Source: NAT127 sp034717695
GTDB lineage: Bacteria > Pseudomonadota > Gammaproteobacteria > Pseudomonadales > Porticoccaceae
Direction of reading: 5' to 3'
DNA length: 64,000 nucleotides
NCBI GenBank assembly: GCA_034717695.1
Contig: JAYELS010000021.1
Location: 62,001 to 126,000, forward strand
The notes beneath the pieces were generated by a model. It saw nothing but the letters and a program-made list of their open reading frames with translations. It was not told where the DNA came from and searched no databases. A program made the translations under genes and the position numbers. Below are positions 35,646 to 44,025 of the stretch, piece by piece; position 1 is the stretch's first letter, and each line of letters begins with the position of its first letter.

Positions 35646-36515
35646 TCAGTCCCGCAACCCGGCGAACAGGCCGGGCCAATCCGCCGCAGCGTCCCCCACC
35701 GCGTAGAAGGCGGGGTTGATGGCATCGGGCCGGCGGTTGTAGCGGCGGGGCGCGCCCTCGAGGTCGCACAGCTGCCCCCCCGCCGCCTCGACGATGGCCT
35801 GGGCGGCGGCGGTGTCCCACTCGCCGGTGGGGCCGAGACGGAGGTAGAGATCGGCGCTTCCCTCGGCGATCAGGCACATCTTCAGGGAACTGCCGAGGGT
35901 CTGGCGACGCAGCGGACCAAAGGCCGAGGCCAGCCGCCGGGACAACCCGGCGGAGTGATCGCCGCCGTGGCGACTGCTCGCCACCAGGGTGAAGGGGGAG
36001 GCGGCGGAACGGGCCACCAGCGGGCGGGTGCCAATGGCCTCGGGCTCGGCGCCGTTCACCTGCCGCGATGCCCGCCACAGGGCCGGATCATCCCCGAGGC
36101 GCTGGCCGATGTAGAGCCGGCCCGGCACCGGCGCGAGGATGACCCCAAGCACCGCCACGCCGTCGTCCACCAGGGCGATGTTGACGGTGAATTCGCCATT
36201 GCGGCGGATGAACTCCCGGGTGCCGTCGAGGGGGTCCACCAGCCAGTAGCGCCGCCAGTGGCGGCGCTCCTCCCAGGGGGCGAGCCGCGATTCCTCCGAC
36301 AACAGGGGCAGATCCGCCCCGTCCCGCAGATGGCGGCGAATGAGGTGATGGGCGGCGATATCGGCACGGGTGAGGGGCGAATCGTCCTGCTTGCGGGTGA
36401 TACCGTGATCCGCGTCCCGGTAGATTTCGAGGATCGCCGCCCCCGCCGCCCGGGCCGCCGCCACCATGGGCACCAGCAAGTCCTCGTCCGGGTGGCGACC
36501 GGGAGCCGCGGTCAT
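35646..36515 (-). CDS. cysQ: 3'(2'),5'-bisphosphate nucleotidase CysQ
   Basis: Removes the 3'-phosphate of PAP from sulfate assimilation. The 289-residue inositol-monophosphatase-family protein carries the metal motif LLSEES, then the signature DPLDGTREFIRRNGEF, and the second metal Asp in GEWDTAAAQAIVEAAGG. It is longer than usual at the N-terminus by a short stretch. Its start overlaps the nudE stop in ATGA, and it converges with mrcA, 3 bp between stops. Confidence 0.95.
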   Translation of the reverse strand: MTAAPGRHPDEDLLVPMVAAARAAGAAILEIYRDADHGITRKQDDSPLTRADIAAHHLIRRHLRDGADLPLLSEESRLAPWEERRHWRRYWLVDPLDGTREFIRRNGEFTVNIALVDDGVAVLGVILAPVPGRLYIGQRLGDDPALWRASRQVNGAEPEAIGTRPLVARSAASPFTLVASSRHGGDHSAGLSRRLASAFGPLRRQTLGSSLKMCLIAEGSADLYLRLGPTGEWDTAAAQAIVEAAGGQLCDLEGAPRRYNRRPDAINPAFYAVGDAAADWPGLFAGLRD

Positions 36516-37054
36516 TTGGCCAGCAGATCCCTGACCAGATAGAGGGCGGCGAGGGAGCGGCCCTCGGTGAAATCCGCGCGGGCCACCAAGGCCGGCAGAT
36601 CGGCCAGGGACCAGGGGACCACCTCGATGGGCTCCGGCTCGTCCCCCGGCAGCCGGCGCTCGTAAAGGTCGCGGGCCAGGATGACGTCGATATCGTGCCC
36701 CATGTAGCCGGGGGAGAGGGTCAGGGACTTGAGGTATTCCAGGTGGTGGGCGCCGTAACCCACCTCTTCCATCAGCTCCCGGTTGGCGGCGGCGAGGCGA
36801 TCCTCGCCGGGGTGGCAGGCCCCCTTGGGCAGGCCGAGCTGATAGCCCTCGACACCGGCGCCGTACTCGCGGATCAGCAACACGGTGTCGTCGTCGAGCA
36901 TGGGCACCACCAGCACCGCCCCGTGGGCCGGGTGGCAGAGCCGCTCGTAGACCCGCTCGACCCCGTTGCTGAACCGCAGGAGCAACTCCTCCACCCGGAA
37001 CAGGCGACTGCGGGCAGTCTCCCGTCGCTTCAATATTTGCGGCTCAACAGGCAT
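36512..37054 (-). CDS. nudE: ADP compounds hydrolase NudE
   Basis: Nudix enzyme acting on ADP-ribose, Ap3A, NADH and similar compounds. The ATG at 37054 gives 180 residues beginning MPVEPQILKRRETARSRLF, which aligns with NudE. The Nudix box is GACHPGEDRLAAANRELMEE with the expected spacing. It overlaps cysQ by 4 bp and is divergent from the nucleotidase gene at 37098, the same order as in Pseudomonas and E. coli. Confidence 0.94.
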   Translation of the reverse strand: MPVEPQILKRRETARSRLFRVEELLLRFSNGVERVYERLCHPAHGAVLVVPMLDDDTVLLIREYGAGVEGYQLGLPKGACHPGEDRLAAANRELMEEVGYGAHHLEYLKSLTLSPGYMGHDIDVILARDLYERRLPGDEPEPIEVVPWSLADLPALVARADFTEGRSLAALYLVRDLLAK

Positions 37055-37097
37055 ACTCGCCCTTCTTGTGTTCCCCAACCGGACTTGATTATCCGCC

Positions 37098-37772
37098 ATG
37101 ATCGACTGGAGTGCCATCGACACGGTCTTGCTGGACATGGACGGCACCCTGCTGGATCTGCATTTCGACAACTATTTCTGGCTCACCCACCTGCCCCGCC
37201 GCTACGCCGAGCACCACGGCCTGTGCCCTGACGAATCCACCCGCAATCTGCACCGGCGCTTTCACGAGAAGCGCGGCACCCTCGACTGGTACTGCCTCGA
37301 TTACTGGAGCCGCGAGCTCGATGTCGACATCCGCCAACTCAAGCGGGAGATCCAGCACCTCATCGCTGAACGGCCCCACGCCATCCGTTTCCTCGAGGCA
37401 CTGAAGGCCGCCGGCAAGCGCCGCATCCTGGTGACCAACGCCCACCCCGGGAGCCTGGAACTGAAACTCTCCCTGACCGGCATCGGCGCGCACCTCGACC
37501 AGCTCGTCTCCTCACACCAGTACGGCGCCCCCAAGGAATCGCCCCTGTTCTGGCAGGCCCTTGCCCGGGATACGGGCTTTGACGGCGCGCGCACCCTGTT
37601 CATCGACGACTCGGAGACCATCCTCGACGCCGCCCGGCGCTTCGGCATCCGCCACCTCCGCTGCATCCATCAGCCCGACAGCCAACGGGATGACCACTAC
37701 CGCGGCCAGTTCCCGGCGATTCATCACTTCGACGAGATTCTCCCCCCCGCCGGCGCGGTCGACCATGGATAA
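37098..37772 (+). CDS. yrfG: GMP/IMP nucleotidase (HAD family)
   Basis: Cytoplasmic purine 5'-nucleotidase. The 224-residue HAD protein has motif I DMDGTLLDL (Asp13 and Asp15), motif II in ILVTNAHP, motif III Lys in GAPKESPLFW and motif IV LFIDDSETILDAA. FDNYFWLTHLPRRYAEHHG is typical of YrfG. It overlaps the hslR start by 8 bp. Confidence 0.94.
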   Translation: MIDWSAIDTVLLDMDGTLLDLHFDNYFWLTHLPRRYAEHHGLCPDESTRNLHRRFHEKRGTLDWYCLDYWSRELDVDIRQLKREIQHLIAERPHAIRFLEALKAAGKRRILVTNAHPGSLELKLSLTGIGAHLDQLVSSHQYGAPKESPLFWQALARDTGFDGARTLFIDDSETILDAARRFGIRHLRCIHQPDSQRDDHYRGQFPAIHHFDEILPPAGAVDHG

Positions 37773-38148
37773 GGTGCGCCTCGACAAATGGCTGTGGGCG
37801 GCGCGGTTCTTCAAGACCCGCACCCTCGCCAAGGACGCCATCGCCGGGGGCAAGGTCAAGGTCAACGGCCAGCGGGCCAAGCCGAGCCGCGACATCGGCG
37901 TCGGCATGCGCCTCGACATCCAGGTGGGCTGGGATACCCGGGAGGTGGACGTCCTCGCCCTCTCGGACCAGCGCCGCGGCGCCCCGGAGGCGGCGCTGCT
38001 CTACCGGGAAACCGACGCCAGCCTGCAGGCGCGGGAGTCCCGGGCCGAGGCGCGGCGGCTGGTGAAGGAGCACGAAACCCACCCCGGCCAGCGCCCCACC
38101 AAACGGCAGCGGCGGATGATCCACCAGTTCCTCGACACGCCGGATTGA
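37765..38148 (+). CDS. hslR: Ribosome-associated heat shock protein Hsp15
   Basis: Binds stalled 50S subunits with an attached nascent chain and helps recycle them. The ATG at 37765 gives 127 residues. The N-terminal S4 RNA-binding domain starts VRLDKWLWAARFFKTR and includes GGKVKVNGQRAKPS. The basic C-terminal tail ends near RPTKRQRRMI. The 8-bp overlap with the upstream nucleotidase suggests coupling, and hslO follows after 73 bp. Confidence 0.95.
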   Translation: MDKVRLDKWLWAARFFKTRTLAKDAIAGGKVKVNGQRAKPSRDIGVGMRLDIQVGWDTREVDVLALSDQRRGAPEAALLYRETDASLQARESRAEARRLVKEHETHPGQRPTKRQRRMIHQFLDTPD

Positions 38149-38221
38149 GGCCCCCGCCAAACTGGACAACCCCGACCCGCCTCCCGTACAGTGCCCTCCC
38201 CCGCAAGGCCCACGGACCACC

Positions 38222-39091
38222 ATGACCGACACCGACCAGCTGCATCGCTTCATCTTCGACAACAGCGACGTGCGCGGCGAAATCATCTCCCTGTCCCACA
38301 GCTACCGCAGCGTGCTGGACAACGGCAACTACCCCGACCCCATCAACGACCTGCTCGGCGAGCTGCTGGCCGCCGCCGGACTGCTCAGCGCCACCATGAA
38401 GTTCGACGGCATCCTCACCCTTCAGGCCCGGGGCGATGGCGACCTCAGCCTGCTGATGGCGGACTGTACCCGCCACGATAGCCTCCGGGGCATCGCCCGC
38501 CTCGTCGACGGCGCCCGGCCCGACACCCGCGACCTGCGCCAGCTGCTCGGCCACGGCCACCTGGCCATCACCATCGACCCGGCGGAGGGGGAGCGCTACC
38601 AAGGTATCGTGCCCCTGGAGCAGGACAGCCTCAACCGCTGCCTCGAGGACTACTTCAATCTTTCCGAGCAGTTGCCCACGCGCCTGTGGCTGTTTGCCGA
38701 TGGCCAGCGGGCCGGCGGCCTCCTGCTCCAGGCGCTGCCCACCAAGCTGCAGAGCCAGGAGGCCCGCGACAACTATTTCGAGCACCTGTGCATTCTCGCC
38801 GACACCCTCACCGGCGACGAAATGCTCGCCCTCGACAACACCGAGATCCTCACCCGCCTGTTCCACCAGGAGAGCGTCCGGCTGTTCGAGCCCCGCGCCC
38901 TGCGCTTCGCCTGCAGCTGCTCCGAAAGCCGCACCGGAGACATGCTGCTGTCCCTCGGTCAGAAGGAAGTGGACGCCATCATCGCCGAGCGCGGCAGCGT
39001 CGAGGTGCAGTGCCAGTTCTGCCACCAGCTCTACCACTTCGACGAAGCGCGCATCGCCGCCCTGTTCGCCCCCCGGCGCACCCTCCACTGA
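38222..39091 (+). CDS. hslO: Redox-regulated chaperone Hsp33
   Basis: Holdase activated by oxidation. The 289 residues begin with the dimerisation core (LHRFIFDNSDVRGEII). The C-terminal zinc switch carries all four cysteines, C231, C233, C264 and C267, in CSC and CQFC. Placement between hslR and a pckA-like gene matches Pseudomonas. Confidence 0.96.
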   Translation: MTDTDQLHRFIFDNSDVRGEIISLSHSYRSVLDNGNYPDPINDLLGELLAAAGLLSATMKFDGILTLQARGDGDLSLLMADCTRHDSLRGIARLVDGARPDTRDLRQLLGHGHLAITIDPAEGERYQGIVPLEQDSLNRCLEDYFNLSEQLPTRLWLFADGQRAGGLLLQALPTKLQSQEARDNYFEHLCILADTLTGDEMLALDNTEILTRLFHQESVRLFEPRALRFACSCSESRTGDMLLSLGQKEVDAIIAERGSVEVQCQFCHQLYHFDEARIAALFAPRRTLH

Positions 39092-39104
39092 GGCCGGCGC
39101 CCGG

Positions 39105-39132
39105 TTGGCGGCGCGGGGATTTTTGGCATAAT
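39105..39132 (+). promoter_or_regulatory. Probable sigma-70 promoter for the pckA-like gene
   Basis: TTGGCG and CATAAT are separated by 16 bp and lie about 30 bp before the start codon. Retention of an own promoter would support expression of the degenerate gene. Confidence 0.45.
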
Positions 39133-39164
39133 CGATCGCCCGCCCGCTTCAGGACAACGCCATC

Positions 39165-40676
39165 ATGCAACAGGACGACTCCCCGAAGCTCTTCACCGAG
39201 AGGCTCGTCACAGAGAGACTGTTCACCGACCTGGAAACCCCTGAACTGGTGGAACAGGCCATCCTGCGCCGTGAAGGGGCACTCTCCGCAGAGGGCGCCC
39301 TGGTGATTCCCCCGGTCCCCCGGGGCGCCTGCCAGCGCTTCATCGTCGACGAGCCGAGCACCACCGACGCCATTGCCTGGGACGAGGGCAACAGGCCCTG
39401 CACCCTCGAGCAGTTCGACGCCCTCTGGGACGGGGTCCACGGGCACCTCCGCCAGGGGGAGCGCTTCGTCGCCCACCTGCATGTCGGCGAGGACCCCGAG
39501 CACTACATCCCCGTAAAAGTCACCTGCGAAACCGCCTGGCACTGCCTGTTCGCCCGCCACCTGCTGATCCCCCCGGCCCGCTACAACCCCTCCGCCAAGG
39601 AGCAGTGGAAACTGCTCCACGCCCCGACCTTCGACGGCGCGCCCCCCGGCGAAGGGCTGGTGATCATCCATTTCGCCCGCCGCAAACTGGTGATCGCCGG
39701 CCAGGTTGCCGCCGGGGAGCTGCACCGCGCGCTGCTGGCGGTGCAGAGTTTCCTCCTGCCGGAGAAGGGCATCCTGCCCCTCGAAGGCATCGCCGGCATC
39801 GGGGACGACGGCGATGTGGCACTTTTCATCGGCGCCCCCGGCAGTGGCCGGCGGACCCTCGCCGCGGGCCCTGGCCGCTCCCTGGTGGGCGCCACGGGCC
39901 TCGGCTGGGGACGGGACGGGCTGTTCAACCTGGCGGGCGGTTGCGAGCGGCCACTGCTCGCCCTGCCGCCCCGAGGTGCCGCCCCGGGCTTCGGCACCCT
40001 GGTGGAAAACGGGGAGCTGGACGAGGGCCGCAGGCTGGATCGATCCGCCGCGGCCCGCTGCGCCTTTCCCGTCGATCAACTCGGTTGCGAGCGCGCCGGG
40101 GAGCCCCGCCACATCCTGCTGTTGTGCCGGGATCCCGCCGGCGTCCTGCCGCCGGTGGCGATCCTCGACGGGGAATCCGCCGCCGACCATTTCCTCGCCG
40201 GCTACGGCGCGAGGGCAGGGCTGGCGGAAGAGGGCGAGGGGAAGCCCGGGGCGAGGTTCGCCCCGGGCTTCGGGGCAAGCTGGCTGCCGAGGTCGGCGAG
40301 GGTATACGCGGACTTGCTGGCGCGGCGCATCGAGGACGGCGACAGCCGGGTCTTCGTGCTCAACACCGGCTGGATCGGTGGGCCCGCCGGCAACGGCGGT
40401 GAACCCGTTCCCGTGGAGGTCAGCCGCGCCATCGTCGCCGCCATCCTGCAGGGCGCACTGGACGGGGGTGAGGGAACCCCCCTGGCGGAGCTGAACCTCG
40501 TCCTGCCCCGGGCCGTGCCCGGCCTCGACAACCGCTATCTCGATCCCGCCAACGGCTGGCGCGACCCGGCCGCCCACCGCGCGGCGGCGCGGGCCCTGGC
40601 GGAGGCATTGGGCGCCAACCTGGCGCGGTTCGCGCGGGGAGAAAGCCCCGGCGCGCCGGCCCGTCAGCGCGTCTGA
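39165..40676 (+). CDS. PEP carboxykinase (ATP)-like protein with lost catalytic residues (probable pseudoenzyme)
   Basis: A 503-residue protein of the PckA fold at the pckA locus (hslR-hslO-pckA). Family landmarks remain: GALSAEGALV, LLPEKGILP, GDVALFIG, FNLAGGC, VLPP and VLNTGW-GGP. The active site does not. The P-loop GTGKTT is GSGRRT (226-231). The Mg-binding kinase-2 stretch GDDEHGW is GATGLGW (242-248). The paired lysines after GGE are His187-Arg188, the metal His is Glu207, and the TGRSPKDK substrate loop is shortened and replaced. The adenine-side GKR motif is lost. Only the Arg near 298 seems kept. The frame is intact and full length, so decay under selection for another role, not simple loss, is likely. 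A true pckA may lie elsewhere. Confidence 0.85.
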   Translation: MQQDDSPKLFTERLVTERLFTDLETPELVEQAILRREGALSAEGALVIPPVPRGACQRFIVDEPSTTDAIAWDEGNRPCTLEQFDALWDGVHGHLRQGERFVAHLHVGEDPEHYIPVKVTCETAWHCLFARHLLIPPARYNPSAKEQWKLLHAPTFDGAPPGEGLVIIHFARRKLVIAGQVAAGELHRALLAVQSFLLPEKGILPLEGIAGIGDDGDVALFIGAPGSGRRTLAAGPGRSLVGATGLGWGRDGLFNLAGGCERPLLALPPRGAAPGFGTLVENGELDEGRRLDRSAAARCAFPVDQLGCERAGEPRHILLLCRDPAGVLPPVAILDGESAADHFLAGYGARAGLAEEGEGKPGARFAPGFGASWLPRSARVYADLLARRIEDGDSRVFVLNTGWIGGPAGNGGEPVPVEVSRAIVAAILQGALDGGEGTPLAELNLVLPRAVPGLDNRYLDPANGWRDPAAHRAAARALAEALGANLARFARGESPGAPARQRV

Positions 40677-41896
40677 TCCGCCCCGGGCAGGGCCCGACCG
40701 AGGGCTGATGCGAGCCCCCGGCGATAACAGGCAAGGCTGCCAGGGGTATCCCCGAGGTGGCCGAGCAAGTCCCCCAGGGCGGCGTGGGTGCGGGGATCGG
40801 GGGCGAGGGCCAGGGATTTTTCCAGATAGGCGCGGGCCTTGCCCCAGAGCTCCGCCCGGGCGCTCAACTGGCCCAGCGCCCGCAGCAGCCGGGGGTCCTC
40901 CGGCCGCTCCCTAAGCCAGGCCTCGGCCACCACCAGCTGACGCTGAACATCCCCTTCCAGGCCGCCGTAGAGTTCCGCCAGGGCGGAATCCCAATGCTTG
41001 GTCAGAAAGCGGGCGAGACGGGTTTCGGCCTTGTCGGCGCGACCGAGGCGCGCCATCTGGCGCACGTAGGCGGCCACCAGGGACGGCTCCTGTTGGAGAT
41101 GGCGAGGGGTCTCCTGCCACAGGCGGTCGAGGGCCGCCATCCCCTCCGCGACGCCGAGGTGGGGTGGCTGGTTGGCGCCGAAGGCGTCGAGCATTTCCCG
41201 GTAAACCTCGGTTTCGAGCGCCGCCAGTTCGTGCCGGGACAGGGCGGCGTGGCGACGCAAATCCGGCAACAGGGCCTCGATGCCCCGCCAGTCGCGGCCG
41301 GCCTTGCGGGCACTGGCGAGCAGGCGCAGCGCCCCGGGGTGATGGGGCTTGCTGCGATGAAGCGCCTCCGCCAGGGGCAGCGCCCGGGCCGCGTCCCCCT
41401 CCTGGAGCACAAACCTGGCCCGCAGCAGATCGAGGGTGAAGCTGTCCGCGGCGCCGGCGGCCTCTGCCTCGGCGAGCATCCGCTCGGCGCCCTCCCGGTC
41501 CCCCATGTTGTGGCTGGCGGCGGCCGCCGCCAGAAAGTTCACCCCGGGCAGCTCCCCCTGGCCCCGGGCCTGGCGCAGCTTGTCCACCGCCGCCGGCCAG
41601 TTGCCCTCGATGAAATCGACAAAACCGAGCAGGGTGCGCCCCAGGTGGCGGCGCCGGCGGCGCTCGCCCCGGCCCGAAACCCAGCGCCCGGGGAGCACCA
41701 GCATCCGCCACAGGCGGCGCGCCAACCACAGCAGCGCGATGACGAGGAGGACGAGCACCAGGGCGGTCCACAGGCTCGTCTCGATCACATAGTGGCCGAC
41801 GGACAGGAGCACGAAGCCCTGGCGGCTGTCCAGCAGCTGGTGGAGGGCGCCCCCCGCCAGCAGGGCGACGGCGAGGATCAGCACGAACCGTCTCAC
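40664..41896 (-). CDS. hemY: HemY-like TPR membrane protein
   Basis: The 410-residue protein has two N-terminal membrane helices (about 3-20 and 40-60) and a cytoplasmic array of TPR-like helices. RGQGELPGVNFLAAAAASH and ARAYLEKSLALAPDPRTHAALGDL are typical of proteobacterial HemY. The family is linked to late heme synthesis but its reaction is not defined; it is not the Gram-positive protoporphyrinogen oxidase of the same name. It overlaps hemX by 4 bp, and its end overlaps the end of the convergent pckA-like gene by 13 bp. Confidence 0.9.
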   Translation of the reverse strand: MRRFVLILAVALLAGGALHQLLDSRQGFVLLSVGHYVIETSLWTALVLVLLVIALLWLARRLWRMLVLPGRWVSGRGERRRRRHLGRTLLGFVDFIEGNWPAAVDKLRQARGQGELPGVNFLAAAAASHNMGDREGAERMLAEAEAAGAADSFTLDLLRARFVLQEGDAARALPLAEALHRSKPHHPGALRLLASARKAGRDWRGIEALLPDLRRHAALSRHELAALETEVYREMLDAFGANQPPHLGVAEGMAALDRLWQETPRHLQQEPSLVAAYVRQMARLGRADKAETRLARFLTKHWDSALAELYGGLEGDVQRQLVVAEAWLRERPEDPRLLRALGQLSARAELWGKARAYLEKSLALAPDPRTHAALGDLLGHLGDTPGSLACYRRGLASALGRALPGADQTR

Positions 41897-43203
41897 GGGG
41901 CATCCACCTCGGGGGTGGCGGCTTCGTCGGCCGGGGCGTCGTCCATGCCGGTGGCCGGCGGGGCGGCCGCTTCCCCCTCGCCGTGGCGGTTGTGCCAGAG
42001 GCGGGTGTAATCCCGCAGGGCCCGCAGGGAGCCGTCGAGGGAAGGCAGTTCCCGGGCCACCGATTGCTCCGCCAGGGCCGCGAGTTCGGTGCCGAAGGCG
42101 GCGGCCCCGGCATCCTGTGCGAAGTGGGCCCTCACCCAGGCGGCGGCGCGGTCGAGACTCGCCCGATAGATGGTCTGCTCCTCCCGCAACAGCGCCAGCC
42201 GGGCCTGCTCCAGCACCAGCCGGAGGTTATGGCGCAGGGCCTGCTCCTGCTCCAGGGTCAGCATCGGCTCCGCCGGCAGATCGCGGCGCTCGATGCGCAC
42301 CAGGCCCACCATGCGCGTCAACGCCGCCCGAGCGTTGGCCAGCAGGCGTTGGTGCCAGGGCAGGGATTCGGCCAGCGGCGCGGCGGCGGATGGCGGCGCC
42401 TCGGGAGGCTCGGGGAGCAGGCTTTTCAACTGGTCGACGGCGTCCACCAGGGCGCCGAGGCGCAGGTAAATCCCATCCCTGTCCACCGGCTCCACCATGC
42501 GCAGGCGGGTGATGTCGTCCGCCAGGGCCTTGCGCACCGGGAACAGGGCCGGATCGTCGAGATCCCGCAGGATGGCATCGGCGGATTCCAGCAGGGCGGC
42601 GGCGTTGGCGGTCTGGCGCTCGGTGAGGATCCGCTGGCTGGCGAGGCGCAGCAGGTACTCCGCCTCCGCCAGCAGCCAGTCCTCGCGGCTGGTGGACGAC
42701 AGCTGGCGGAGGCGTTCCTGCTGGCTGTTGAGACGCAGATGGAGATCGGCCATCTCCCCGCGCAGGGCACTGGCGAGGGTTTCCCGGGCGACGGTTTCGG
42801 CCTCCAGGGCCTCGGCCAGGGCGGGCTCCACCGGGGCGGGCTGCTCGCCGTCCATGGCGGGGGTGGCGACGGGGGGCCGCGCCCCATCCGGTGCCGGAGC
42901 GCTGACGGCGCGGGGGCCGGTATTGCCGGAATACACCGCCAGGAGGCGCTCGCCGTAGCGGGGCCAGAGGGCGTAGGCCGCCACCCCGAGGGCAAGGATC
43001 ACCACCAGCAGTACCCAGACGCCGCCACCCCGGCGGCGCACCGGGGTGGCCTTCGGGGTGGCGTCGACCGACGCCCCGGGGGATTCCCCCCCCGGGGCGT
43101 CGGATTGCCCGCCGGCACCCCCCGCCTTCCCGTCGCCGCCTTTGCCGCCGATCGCGGCGGGCTCCTCGGGGATCGGGGGTGTTTTATCCTTGTCCACGGG
43201 CAC
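41893..43203 (-). CDS. hemX: HemX-like membrane protein
   Basis: The 436 residues begin with a Gly/Pro-rich cytoplasmic tail, then one membrane helix (about 62-82) and a long periplasmic helical part. The family signature EDWLLAEAEYLLRLASQRI is clear. It is often annotated as uroporphyrinogen-III C-methyltransferase, but no methyltransferase motif is visible. It lies between hemD and hemY as in E. coli and Pseudomonas. Confidence 0.9.
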   Translation of the reverse strand: MPVDKDKTPPIPEEPAAIGGKGGDGKAGGAGGQSDAPGGESPGASVDATPKATPVRRRGGGVWVLLVVILALGVAAYALWPRYGERLLAVYSGNTGPRAVSAPAPDGARPPVATPAMDGEQPAPVEPALAEALEAETVARETLASALRGEMADLHLRLNSQQERLRQLSSTSREDWLLAEAEYLLRLASQRILTERQTANAAALLESADAILRDLDDPALFPVRKALADDITRLRMVEPVDRDGIYLRLGALVDAVDQLKSLLPEPPEAPPSAAAPLAESLPWHQRLLANARAALTRMVGLVRIERRDLPAEPMLTLEQEQALRHNLRLVLEQARLALLREEQTIYRASLDRAAAWVRAHFAQDAGAAAFGTELAALAEQSVARELPSLDGSLRALRDYTRLWHNRHGEGEAAAPPATGMDDAPADEAATPEVDAP

Positions 43204-43208
43204 TTTCC

Positions 43209-44024
43209 TCAGGTTGCGGGCGACCCGGGAGCCGCCTGAAAATCACCGTTCGCCGCAGTGTACCAGCCCACCATGGCGTCGACCATGGCGCCGGGCAGGG
43301 CGCTGGCGGCGCGCACCACCGTGCGGCAGCCGGCATCCCGGGCCAGGGCGGCAGCGCTGTCGCTCGGCACCAGCAGCGGCGTGGCCGCCAGCGCCCGCCG
43401 GCCTTCGCCGTCGAGCAATCCCAGCAGATGGCGCAGCACATCGACGCTGTGGATCACCACCAGGCCCACCGCGCCCCCGGCCAGCAGTTGGCGGATCTCG
43501 TTGCGATGGCTGTCGTCCGGCACGCGGCGATAGAGCTCGCAGAAGCTGACCCGGGCGCCCCGGGCGACGAGACCGGCCCGCAGGACGTCGCGACCGCCCT
43601 CGCCGCGAATGACCAGCACCCGCTGCCCCGCCACCTGGGCGAAGGCGGGCAACGCCAGCAGCCCCTCGGAGGTGGCGTCCTCCCCGGGCCAGGTCACGGG
43701 AAAGCCCGCATCCCTGAGGGGCGCGGCGCTGCCGGCCCCCACCGCGAACCATTCGCGCCCAAGGGCCGCCGGTTGCGGCGCCGCCCGCAGCTGGTCGCGG
43801 GCCAGGCGCGCGGCATTGGCGCTCACCACCACCACCTTGTCGAACGCCGACAGCGCCGGCAGGGCAGCGGCCGCCAGGGGCTGGATGGCCATCACCGGGA
43901 GGGCGTGGACCCGGCATCCGAGGCCGTCGAGCAGGGCGGTGAAGGCGTCGTCATCGCGGCTCGCCCGCACCACCAGGGCGGCGAGGCCAGCCAGCGGTCG
44001 GTGGTCGCGGCCCCGGGTCGCCAC
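43209..44024 (-). CDS. hemD: Uroporphyrinogen-III synthase
   Basis: Closes and isomerises hydroxymethylbilane to uroporphyrinogen III. The GTG at 44024, one base after the hemC stop, gives 271 residues; sequence further upstream in this frame overlaps hemC and is not HemD-like. The protein is poorly conserved as a family, but LVVRASRDDDAFTALLDGLG and VLVIRGEGGRDVLRAGLVARG match HemD motifs. The start is slightly uncertain. hemX follows after 5 bp. Confidence 0.88.
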   Translation of the reverse strand: MATRGRDHRPLAGLAALVVRASRDDDAFTALLDGLGCRVHALPVMAIQPLAAAALPALSAFDKVVVVSANAARLARDQLRAAPQPAALGREWFAVGAGSAAPLRDAGFPVTWPGEDATSEGLLALPAFAQVAGQRVLVIRGEGGRDVLRAGLVARGARVSFCELYRRVPDDSHRNEIRQLLAGGAVGLVVIHSVDVLRHLLGLLDGEGRRALAATPLLVPSDSAAALARDAGCRTVVRAASALPGAMVDAMVGWYTAANGDFQAAPGSPAT

Positions 44025-44025
44025 C

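Noticed and set aside
39165..40676. Naming this gene as a working PEP carboxykinase
   Set aside because: Position and fold match, but P-loop, metal and substrate residues are absent, so only a PckA-like call is supported.
41893..43203. Uroporphyrinogen-III C-methyltransferase activity for HemX
   Set aside because: The protein is a membrane-anchored helical protein with no methyltransferase motif; the common annotation is a naming carry-over.
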